The notes beneath the pieces were generated by a model. It saw nothing but the letters and a program-made list of their open reading frames with translations. It was not told where the DNA came from and did no database searches. 5,030 nucleotides of DNA, taken from NCBI GenBank assembly GCA_938021455.1, contig CALIGP010000015.1:1-5030 (forward strand). The letters are read 5' to 3'. The translations under genes and the position numbers were made by a program. This stretch comes from an uncultured Lewinella sp. GTDB taxonomy: Bacteria; Bacteroidota; Bacteroidia; Chitinophagales; Saprospiraceae. This document shows positions 1 through 5,030 of this stretch, piece by piece (position 1 is the first letter of the stretch; each line of letters opens with the position of its first letter).

Positions 1-500
1 CGACCGTTCAGAATAAAGTTTTCCCCAACGGTCTCCAGTTCCAGATCACGGCTAAAGAAAACGGCATTGCCCATCACCATTTCCTGCAGCAAGTCAAAGC
101 GGGCTGGGATTTTGTATTTGCGTTCAATATAGCTAAGCGGCTCAGCGGTATAGTCTCCATTCAGGCGATTGATGACGAAGAAGGAGTCGGGGCGGATCAA
201 CGCTCTGGCGCCTTCAAAACCGAATTTTTTGACGCTCATCCAGATGGCTTTATCCTGCTCAACGCGGATGGTAGCCGTGCCACCAATGTTCATTTTCGGG
301 CTCTTGACGTCAACCTTAGCACGGCCCTCAAAATAAGAAGCCGTGAATCGGCTGGCTTCCAGCTCCTTCATCACTTGAGCGGCTTTGTTGGTGGCGGAAA
401 GTCCGTCGCGGCCGGGTTTTCCGTCTGCACCCCGGATTTTCTTGGTACAGCCAGCGGCAAAGAAGAGGGTCAGGATAGCAAGAGATAGCAGGGTACGCAT
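1..500 (-). CDS. DUF4292-type outer-envelope lipoprotein, C-terminus cut by window edge
   Basis: This gene is open from the ATG at 500 to the left edge, giving 166 full codons and no stop. I translated it by hand. The N-terminus is a lipoprotein signal: Met-Arg, a hydrophobic stretch at residues 4-16, then a lipobox (Phe-Ala-Ala-Gly-Cys) with the lipidated Cys at 18, so the product should be a lipid-anchored envelope protein. Residues 24-33 form three Gly-X-Y triplets (GADGKPGRDG), then comes a short helical-looking stretch and, from about residue 52, a beta-rich domain (FTASYFEGRAKV, ATIRVEQDKAIWMSVKKFGFEGARALI, DSFFVINR). That pattern fits the Bacteroidota DUF4292 family, which I recall as resembling the LolA/LolB fold and as about 250 residues long, so roughly a third is missing here. 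The biochemical role is unknown. The gene lies downstream of the TPR gene on the same strand, but a 234-base gap holding repeats separates them, so co-transcription is uncertain. Confidence 0.82.
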   Translation of the reverse strand, partial: MRTLLSLAILTLFFAAGCTKKIRGADGKPGRDGLSATNKAAQVMKELEASRFTASYFEGRAKVDVKSPKMNIGGTATIRVEQDKAIWMSVKKFGFEGARALIRPDSFFVINRLNGDYTAEPLSYIERKYKIPARFDLLQEMVMGNAVFFSRDLELETVGENFILNG

Positions 501-521
501 GGGCGAGATTGTTTTAGTTGC

Positions 522-553
522 GCGGACACTTCGGCAGGCTCAGTGGGGTCCGC
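522..553 (-). repeat. Hairpin in the lipoprotein leader, with a dispersed-repeat-like core
   Basis: GCGGAC (522-527) pairs with GTCCGC (548-553). Inside them ACT pairs with AGT, with a small G bulge, around a loop read on the minus strand as GAGCCTGCCGA. The core (minus strand CACTGAGCCTGCCGAAGTG, 527-545) resembles a short palindromic motif of the type CTGAGCYTGYCGAAG that I recall as common between genes in many bacterial genomes; this was not checked. It ends 21 bases upstream of the lipoprotein ATG, so it would lie in the 5' leader if transcription starts further up. Confidence 0.55.
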
Positions 554-562
554 AGATAAAGA

Positions 563-680
563 AAAAGTCAAGCTGTCAAATAGCCGTAAGGTAAGGTAGC
601 CCCCCAAACCACAAGCGAAGCGAGTTAGTAGTTCGCGGCGGCTACTATTTGACTCCTTGACTCACGGACTGTTTGACTTT
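563..680. repeat. Palindromic AGTCAA-octamer element, copy A
   Basis: This element lies 3' of the TPR gene, with its right arm 55-94 bases past the stop. Read on the minus strand, the right arm is four consecutive 8-base units, AGTCAAAC AGTCCGTG AGTCAAGG AGTCAAAT, followed by AGTAGC. The left arm, read on the plus strand from 566, is AGTCAAGC TGTCAAAT followed by AGCC. The arms can pair, with a 3-base bulge at the extra TAG. The centre carries a tandem pentamer, AAGCG AAGCG AG (613-624). The segment 635-662 matches 2625-2652 of copy B at 26 of 28 bases in the same orientation. Read in the direction of the TPR transcript, the closing arm ends in CTTGACTTTTTC, so this copy could also act as a rho-independent terminator. 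That role is inference. Confidence 0.72.
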
Positions 681-734
681 CCGGCGCGGACGCAGGTGCA
701 AAGTACTGGATAAAAGAGCAATGGGAGGCAGTGC

Positions 735-2288
735 CTAGCTCCGTGCCTTAGAAATTTTCGCGGAGAGCTTCGCAGACTTACTACCTGCGGACTTAGCGCG
801 GGCGTAGGTTTTAGCAGCGGCAGCTTTGTCTCCTCCAGCGGCCTGGGCATCGCCCAGGAGTTCCAGGAAGAGCGCGTTCGTATTGCCGGGTCGATCGTAA
901 GCCAACAGAGCGGTAGCTTTATCCGCATTTGCCCATAAGAAACCCAGGGGGCCGCCGGCCCCGCCCGGCAGTTTGGCCAGGTCCAGCCCAGCCGAAGTAT
1001 TCCCTTCCGCAAAACCAGCGAAGGCATCGGTTAGTACTTCCAGTGCGGCAGCGGCTTCTGGCTGACCGCTCACCATCAGGCTCGCCTGACTAAGCAAAGA
1101 ATTGGCTTCCTCAAAATCAGACCGCAGCGCTTCTCCGATCGCGTAGTGCACGTAGACGGCAGGGCGGTTGGGGTACACATCCAATGCGTTCTCGGCATAC
1201 TTGCGCAACTCACCGATTTGATTGTCCAGATAGAGCGTAGCTAGCAGTTGTTCCCAAACGGGGTATACGGTGTCGTCCAGCTCAATGGTGGCTTTATAGG
1301 CCTCCGCGGCTTTATCCAACTGTCCCGTGTGGAAATATAAGTCTCCCTGAATGGCAGCAGCCTTGGCTTCGTCAGGATGTACCCGGCGGAGTTCGGAAGC
1401 TAAGCGCATCGCTCGTTGTCCCATCATCGCATCCTGCGTGCTCGCCACCTGTTGCACTAACGGAAGCAGCTTACCGACTTTCAAGTCAATATCCACATCC
1501 GCTCGCCCCAGTAGGGCCAGTAATTTATCGTCGTCTGCAGCAGCTGTGGGTTTATTCCCTACGTCCTGCAGCGCCAGCTGCGCCCGAACGTCGGCTGGTT
1601 GAATGGCCAGAATTTCCTGATAGGCTTTCTTCGCTTTCCCCGTATCTCCCTGACTTTGGTAATAACCCGCCAGCAAATGACGGTGCGCCAGATTTTGGGG
1701 TTGAGCGGCAACCAGGGCCGTCAACTCTTTTTCCGCTCGCTTTTGATCTCCCTGCCCCAGGTACAGTGCATGCTTACGCCGGGCTAATTCGGCATTTACC
1801 CCAATTCGGTCTTCCAACTGGTTGTAACTTGCAATTGCCCCCTTAATGTCTTGTGCCCGTACCAGGAATGCTGCTCGCTCCAGGTAAAAGTCTTCCCGGG
1901 CCGGATTTTTTTTAATCAAGCCAGCAAAAAGCGCTGCGCCTTCTCGATGCTGACCACTAGCCTGGTACAACTCTGCCAAAAAAGCAGCGTAGACTTCGTT
2001 AGGGCGCTCAGCATAGGCCTTCCGCAGGTGATTGATGGCATCGTTGGTATTGCCCTCTCCATACTGCAGACGACCAAGTTCAAACTGGATAGCATCGTTG
2101 TCCGGCTCGCTTTCCGCCAGCTCCTTGAACAGGCCGATCGCTTCGGTGGTCTTGCCCAAGAGCGCTTCCCGTTTAGCCTCAATGAAGCTACCTTCATTTT
2201 TCAGCCCGGCGGGAGTCTGACTTTTGGTCATTTGAGCCAATAGTAGGCTCGAGAAAAGGGTAAAACAGAGTAGTAGTACGTTACGCAT
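735..2288 (-). CDS. Secreted tetratricopeptide-repeat (TPR) protein
   Basis: The product is 517 residues from the preferred ATG at 2288. That start places a clean signal peptide first (MRNVLLLCFTLFSSLLLA, probable cleavage before Gln19). An in-frame ATG at 2381 would bury this signal behind 31 polar residues and would lie upstream of the likely promoter, so I rejected it. Mature residues from about 35 to 235 are at least six consecutive TPR units of about 34 residues (helical pairs with A/G at the packing positions and a proline or D/N at the unit ends, such as LAHRHLLAGYYQSQGDTGKA). After a charged linker with DDDK come three or four more units, about 310-420 and near 470-500. The tail is rich in Ala, Lys and Ser and looks disordered. 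TPR arrays bind other proteins, and no catalytic motif is visible. It is expected in the periplasm. The nearby DUF4292-type lipoprotein suggests an envelope-assembly or envelope-maintenance role. Function is otherwise unknown. Confidence 0.88.
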   Translation of the reverse strand: MRNVLLLCFTLFSSLLLAQMTKSQTPAGLKNEGSFIEAKREALLGKTTEAIGLFKELAESEPDNDAIQFELGRLQYGEGNTNDAINHLRKAYAERPNEVYAAFLAELYQASGQHREGAALFAGLIKKNPAREDFYLERAAFLVRAQDIKGAIASYNQLEDRIGVNAELARRKHALYLGQGDQKRAEKELTALVAAQPQNLAHRHLLAGYYQSQGDTGKAKKAYQEILAIQPADVRAQLALQDVGNKPTAAADDDKLLALLGRADVDIDLKVGKLLPLVQQVASTQDAMMGQRAMRLASELRRVHPDEAKAAAIQGDLYFHTGQLDKAAEAYKATIELDDTVYPVWEQLLATLYLDNQIGELRKYAENALDVYPNRPAVYVHYAIGEALRSDFEEANSLLSQASLMVSGQPEAAAALEVLTDAFAGFAEGNTSAGLDLAKLPGGAGGPLGFLWANADKATALLAYDRPGNTNALFLELLGDAQAAGGDKAAAAKTYARAKSAGSKSAKLSAKISKARS

Positions 2289-2314
2289 CGGCGAACGGGG
2301 ATTGATGAACGTTA

Positions 2315-2478
2315 GTGGCCTGTCAAACTTAAATCTTACAGTAATCTGCGGCATCTTTTCGCGCCCGACTTCGTTGCTCAAATCCTCATTTAACTATGGC
2401 TAAACTCCGGTTTGAGCGCCTCGCCAGGCCCGAAAACCTACCAGCACCTTACTATAATTTCAAATATTGACAGGCCAC
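2315..2478. repeat. Pair of 12-bp inverted repeats, GTGGCCTGTCAA / TTGACAGGCCAC
   Basis: GTGGCCTGTCAA at 2315-2326 has its exact reverse complement at 2467-2478, with 140 bases between the arms. The left arm overlaps the -7 box of the TPR gene, so both arms read outward as TTGACAGGCCAC. The arms could be two binding sites of one regulator, the ends of a 164-bp miniature element, or chance. I see no convincing target-site duplication outside them. Confidence 0.5.
2324..2331 (-). promoter_or_regulatory. Probable -7 promoter box of the TPR gene
   Basis: On the minus strand this reads TAAGTTTG, an exact match to the Bacteroidota -7 consensus TAnnTTTG. Transcription would start near 2317, leaving a leader of about 30 bases before the ATG at 2288, which supports that start over the one at 2381. 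I see no good TTTG -33 box at the expected 17-23 base spacing; the nearest TTTG is 47 bases upstream. The promoter call is therefore moderate. Confidence 0.45.
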
Positions 2479-2500
2479 CTTTAGATAACGCACAGCTTCG

Positions 2501-2520
2501 CCCGTCGTTGCGTTGACGGG
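2501..2520. repeat. Small GC-rich hairpin
   Basis: CCCGTC (2501-2506) and GACGGG (2515-2520) form a perfect 6-bp stem with an 8-base loop. No T-run follows on either strand, so it does not look like a rho-independent terminator. It lies about 150 bases past the pyk stop, beyond the octamer element. Confidence 0.35.
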
Positions 2521-2570
2521 AGGATAATCCTTAGCCTTGTGATTTTAATAACGTCTTGGTCGGGGGGCTG

Positions 2571-2660
2571 AAAGTCAAATAGTCAAGCAGTCAAGTAGCC
2601 ACGAGCGGAGCGAGCCTGCCCCTTGCGGCAGCTACTATTTGACTACTTGACTTTCTGACT
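2571..2660. repeat. Palindromic AGTCAA-octamer element, copy B
   Basis: This element begins one base after the pyk stop codon. The right arm, read on the minus strand, is AGTCAGAA AGTCAAGT AGTCAAAT then AGTAGC. The left arm, read on the plus strand, is AGTCAAAT AGTCAAGC AGTCAAGT then AGCC. The arms pair over about 27 bases with few mismatches. The core holds the pentamer repeat GAGCG GAGCG AG (2603-2614) and a small TGCC/GGCA stem. No T-run follows the closing arm in the pyk direction (TTTCAGCCCCCC), so it is a poor classical terminator but could protect the pyk mRNA 3' end. It shares 26 of 28 bases with copy A over the right arm, in the same orientation. Confidence 0.75.
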
Positions 2661-2661
2661 C

Positions 2662-4095
2662 CTATTCCACAATAGTAATCTTCATCATATTCGTCCGCCG
2701 GCGCTTTTGCAGCGGCATGGAGCCCGTGTTAACGGTCATATCGCCAGCCTGTACGTGGCCTTTTGCCTTGAGAATTTCGGTGATTTCTTCTACCGTGCTG
2801 TCCGTGCTGGTGAAGTTATCGTAGTGGTAGCAACGTACTCCCCAACACAGGTTAAGGGTGTTGAGCATGTGTTGCAGATCACTGAAGATGTAAATCTTCG
2901 AAGAAGGGCGGAAGCTCGAAAGCTTGAAGGCCGTGTAGCCCGTCCGGGTCATCCCTACGATGCCGCGGGCACCAACGTTTTGCGCTGCCCAGGCGGCAGC
3001 GGAGCAAACAACGTCGCTGACGAAGGTTCCACTTTTAGCATTCGACTTAGGGCGCTTCATCCCGATCTCATAGATCTTCTCCGCTTCGTGGATGATGGCG
3101 TTCATGGCCTGTACTACGAGGGCCGGGTGACGACCAACGGAAGTTTCTCCGGAGAGCATCACGGCATCCGTTCCATCTAATACAGCATTGGCAACGTCCG
3201 TCACCTCCGCCCGGGTTGGGCCGGGGTTGGTAATCATGGAGTCCATCATCTGGGTGGCGACGATGACGGGGCGTGCGCGCTGAATACAGCGCTTAATGAT
3301 GTCTTTCTGAATGATGGGCAGTTGCTCCATTGGCACCTCAATACCGAGATCACCACGAGCTACCATGATGGCGTTGGAGTGCTTGATGATCTTATCCAGG
3401 TTTTCGATGGCCTCCGGCTTTTCGATTTTGGAAATGATCTTCGCCGGGTGGCCAGCAGCATCGATCAATGCTTTGAGTTCTTTACAGTCTTTGGGGTGAC
3501 GGACGAAGCTAAGGGCGATCCAGTTCACCGGCTGTGTGAGCATATAGGCCAGGTCTTCGCGGTCTTTTTTGGTCAGGCTCGGCAGGCTGATTTTTGTGTT
3601 GGGCAGGTTGACACCTTTATTAGACTTGAGCAGACCACCGAAGAGGGTCTTGAGCTTAACGGTGTCCGTTCCGTTAGTTTCTACGACTTCGAAGACCAGG
3701 GTACCATCATCGACTAAGACCCGTTCGCCTACGGTTACGTCTTTAGCAAAGTCAGGGTAACTCATATACACCCGCTCGGCGTTGCCGATGCACTGGGTGT
3801 TGGTAAAGGTGACAATTTGGCCTTCCTCAACGGGCAAGCCCTCCCCTTCCATCTTACCGACTCGGAGTTTCGGACCCTGCAGGTCCGCCAGGATACTTAC
3901 GTGCGTATCCATCTCTTTATTTAGCTCCACGATCCGCTGGATAATGGCGCCGTGCACTTCGTGGGTTCCGTGGCTGAAGTTCAGACGGAAGCAATCAACG
4001 CCGGCTTCAATCAAACCTTTGAGGCCTTCGCGGGAGCTACAGGCAGGGCCGACGGTGGCAACGATCTTGGTATTCTGGTGGTCTGTTATATTCAT
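2662..4095 (-). CDS. pyk: Pyruvate kinase
   Basis: This cytoplasmic enzyme catalyses the last step of glycolysis, phosphoenolpyruvate + ADP to pyruvate + ATP, using Mg2+ and usually K+. The product is 477 residues from the ATG at 4095, the usual bacterial length. An ATG at 4137 would add 14 residues (MRYYCKFYTIPPLK) not typical of the family. Visible landmarks are TKIVATVGP at 9-17, RLNFSHG at 37-43 (substrate-binding Arg37, Asn39, Ser41), DLQGPKLR at 71-78, a B (lid) domain about 76-175, the active-site signature IISKIEK at 220-226 with catalytic Lys223 and metal ligand Glu225, ARGDLG at 246-251 with metal ligand Asp249, ATQMMDSM at 280-287 with Thr281, and PTRAEVTDVANAVLDGTDAVMLSGET at 293-318. 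The C domain keeps a phosphate-loop-like TRTGYTA at 383-389, but its extreme C-terminus (QKRRRTNMM, 463-471) differs from the E. coli PykF effector loop, so the allosteric ligand cannot be predicted. The gene appears monocistronic, with a repeat element directly behind its stop. Confidence 0.97.
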   Translation of the reverse strand: MNITDHQNTKIVATVGPACSSREGLKGLIEAGVDCFRLNFSHGTHEVHGAIIQRIVELNKEMDTHVSILADLQGPKLRVGKMEGEGLPVEEGQIVTFTNTQCIGNAERVYMSYPDFAKDVTVGERVLVDDGTLVFEVVETNGTDTVKLKTLFGGLLKSNKGVNLPNTKISLPSLTKKDREDLAYMLTQPVNWIALSFVRHPKDCKELKALIDAAGHPAKIISKIEKPEAIENLDKIIKHSNAIMVARGDLGIEVPMEQLPIIQKDIIKRCIQRARPVIVATQMMDSMITNPGPTRAEVTDVANAVLDGTDAVMLSGETSVGRHPALVVQAMNAIIHEAEKIYEIGMKRPKSNAKSGTFVSDVVCSAAAWAAQNVGARGIVGMTRTGYTAFKLSSFRPSSKIYIFSDLQHMLNTLNLCWGVRCYHYDNFTSTDSTVEEITEILKAKGHVQAGDMTVNTGSMPLQKRRRTNMMKITIVE

Positions 4096-4123
4096 CTTCA
4101 GAGGGGGGATAGTGTAGAATTTA

Positions 4124-4131
4124 CAATAATA
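4124..4131 (-). promoter_or_regulatory. Candidate -7 box for pyk
   Basis: On the minus strand this reads TATTATTG, one base off TAnnTTTG. It would start transcription about 20 bases upstream of the pyk ATG at 4095 and would exclude the longer start at 4137. No clear -33 TTTG lies at the right distance. The short leader ends in a pyrimidine-rich CCCCCCTC stretch rather than a Shine-Dalgarno sequence. Confidence 0.3.
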
Positions 4132-4189
4132 CCGCAAATGTAAGAGATGGAGAAGTTATTTACCGTTTATCTTACGATGTTGAAGGCTT

Positions 4190-4239
4190 AATGACCTTTC
4201 GGCGAAAGTCGCCATCGATTGTCTTTACTCTGGGTCATT
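4190..4239. promoter_or_regulatory. Nested inverted repeats in the pyk/esterase divergent region
   Basis: AATGACC (4190-4196) is the exact reverse complement of GGTCATT (4233-4239). Inside lies GGCGA-AAG-TCGCC (4201-4213), and an alternative stem CTTTC-GGC-GAAAG (4196-4208) shares bases with it, so two hairpins are mutually exclusive. The site is about 95 bases from the pyk start and 74 from the esterase start. It could be an operator shared by the divergent genes or a structured leader; neither is shown. Confidence 0.4.
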
Positions 4240-4263
4240 CGCGAATAAAATACGGTACAGAAC

Positions 4264-4271
4264 TATCTTTT
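4264..4271 (+). promoter_or_regulatory. Candidate -7 box for the esterase gene
   Basis: TATCTTTT differs from TAnnTTTG only in the last base. It would give a leader of about 35 bases before the ATG at 4313. No TTTG -33 box is visible upstream at the usual spacing, and no Shine-Dalgarno sequence precedes the ATG (AATAAAACCCACT). Confidence 0.27.
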
Positions 4272-4312
4272 ATGGCACATTTAGCTACCTTAACCATCCA
4301 ATAAAACCCACT

Positions 4313-5014
4313 ATGCAGGAAACGCTCACGAATTTTTACAGTCACCATCTCGGGCACGATGTCAAAGTCCTCACTTTTGGCACCCACGGCCAACCGCTCG
4401 TCATCTTCCCGACCACATTAGGAAGTTATAACGAAGCAAAAGACCGGGGGATGGTAGAGTCTCTTCGGTGGTTCATTGAGCGTGGCTTCGTGCAAGTATT
4501 CTGTCCGGACAGTATTAACGATGCTAGCTGGTATGGAGACATTCACCCGAAGTTCCGGGTGCTAAGGCACATTCAGTATGATAAATTTCTGGCGGAGGAG
4601 TTCGTTCCCCAAATCAGGAATAATGTTCCCAGCGGACGAATTGCCTGCTGCGGCATCAGCTTCGGCGGTTTCAGTGCCAGCAACTTTGCCTTCCGCCACC
4701 CCGAAATGGTAAGCCACCTATTCTGCCTGAGTGGCGCCTTTGACATCAAGTCGTTTATGCATGGCTATTACGACGACAATGTATACTTCAACAACCCCAT
4801 TGACTTTATGCCCAATGCCGATAACGGCGACCTGTGGAATATGAAAATCATCCTGGGCACCAGTAACTGGGACATTTGTCTGGACGGCAACCTGAAGTTC
4901 AGCGAAATCCTCCGCAAAAAGAATATCCCCCATTGGCTGGATGTCCGGGGAGACATCGAGCATGACTGGCCGCTTTGGCTGGAGATGCTGCCGCATTATG
5001 TTTCTATGCTGTAG
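4313..5014 (+). CDS. Alpha/beta-hydrolase, COG4947-type esterase
   Basis: This complete gene encodes 233 residues with no signal peptide or membrane segment, so the product is probably cytoplasmic. It reads as a small esterase D-like hydrolase. Landmarks include an N-terminal YSHHLGHDVKVLTFG, PLVIFPTTLGSYNEAKDRGMVESL (28-51), and QVFCPDSINDASWY (61-74). The nucleophile elbow is GISFGG at 114-119 with catalytic Ser116, followed by FAFRHPEMVSHLFCLSGAFD (125-144). Then come GYYDDNVYFNNPIDFMP (151-167) and a C-terminal IPHWLDVRGDIEHDWPLWLEMLP (205-227) with the likely catalytic His217. The acid is probably Asp187 or Asp191 in NWDICLDGN, but I cannot decide which. All these blocks match my memory of the COG4947 family, which is often annotated only as esterase or putative esterase. 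The natural substrate is unknown. It is transcribed away from pyk and appears to stand alone here. The stop is TAG at 5012-5014. Confidence 0.88.
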   Translation: MQETLTNFYSHHLGHDVKVLTFGTHGQPLVIFPTTLGSYNEAKDRGMVESLRWFIERGFVQVFCPDSINDASWYGDIHPKFRVLRHIQYDKFLAEEFVPQIRNNVPSGRIACCGISFGGFSASNFAFRHPEMVSHLFCLSGAFDIKSFMHGYYDDNVYFNNPIDFMPNADNGDLWNMKIILGTSNWDICLDGNLKFSEILRKKNIPHWLDVRGDIEHDWPLWLEMLPHYVSML

Positions 5015-5030
5015 TATTTTGGTTCTTTGG

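Larger units (their letters stand above)
2289..2570. other. Intergenic region between the pyk 3' element and the TPR gene
   Basis: I see no credible gene or RNA in this stretch. It holds the likely TPR promoter (2324-2331), two arms of a 12-bp inverted repeat (2315-2326 and 2467-2478), a 6-bp-stem hairpin (2501-2520) followed at once by the short palindrome AGGATAATCCT (2521-2531), and a G6 run just before the octamer element. The 31 codons that could extend the TPR frame up to 2381 lack coding character. Confidence 0.6.

Noticed and set aside
726..736. Small palindrome AGGCAGTGCCT at the TPR stop codon
   Set aside because: Five-base arms are too short to be meaningful by themselves, and no T-run follows.
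1851..2243. Plus-strand open frame of 130 codons inside the TPR gene
   Set aside because: It is antisense to a clear TPR array. Its protein is Ser-, Leu- and Phe-rich without recognisable domains, as expected of a shadow frame.
2286..2381. Upstream in-frame ATG at 2381 for the TPR gene (548 residues)
   Set aside because: It would place 31 polar residues before an evident signal peptide and would start upstream of the TAAGTTTG promoter box.
2571..2660. CRISPR-like array from the repeated AGTCAA units
   Set aside because: The units are 8 bases long with no spacers and face inward in two arms, which is a palindromic element and not a CRISPR array.
2571..2660. Copy B as a classical rho-independent terminator for pyk
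   Set aside because: The stem is long, but it is AT-rich at its base and is followed by TTTCAGCCCCCC rather than a T-run, so I annotated it as a repeat only.
3322..3717. Plus-strand open frames inside pyk (also 2707-3180)
   Set aside because: They run antisense to strongly conserved pyruvate kinase motifs and show no family signature of their own.
4093..4137. Upstream in-frame ATG at 4137 for pyk (491 residues)
   Set aside because: The extra 14 residues do not match the family N-terminus, and the segment overlaps the candidate promoter box.
4718..4996. Minus-strand open frame inside the esterase gene
   Set aside because: It is antisense to the conserved C-terminal half of the hydrolase and has no recognisable domain.

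Overview
The window looks like chromosomal DNA from a member of the Bacteroidota, probably of the Saprospiria/Lewinella type. The evidence is a DUF4292-type lipoprotein behind a TPR protein, TAnnTTTG-like -7 promoter boxes, no clear Shine-Dalgarno sequences before the starts, and signal peptides of the ...LLLAQ and ...FAAGC kind. Placement below phylum is inferred from the feel of the proteins, not from a search.

Layout. Four genes are supported. On the minus strand, from right to left, are pyruvate kinase (pyk, 4095-2662), a secreted protein built of TPR repeats (2288-735), and a DUF4292-type lipoprotein (500-1) that runs off the left edge. On the plus strand, divergent from pyk, is a small alpha/beta-hydrolase of the COG4947 esterase type (4313-5014). 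The TPR protein and the lipoprotein probably form an envelope-associated pair. Pyk is a housekeeping glycolytic enzyme, and I see no functional link between it and its neighbours.

The most unusual content lies between the genes. Two related palindromic elements (563-680 and 2571-2660) lie just 3' of the TPR gene and of pyk. Each is made of inward-facing arrays of an 8-base unit, AGTCAANN, around a core with a tandem RAGCG pentamer. They look like copies of a dispersed REP-like or terminator-like element. Other structured sites are a hairpin in the lipoprotein leader (522-553), a 12-bp outward-facing inverted repeat that overlaps the likely TPR promoter (2315-2326 and 2467-2478), and a nested inverted repeat in the pyk/esterase divergent intergenic region (4190-4239).

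I found no RNA genes, CRISPR array, insertion sequence, phage gene, defence gene or biosynthetic cluster. The coding content is ordinary. What merits a second look is the intergenic repeat family.
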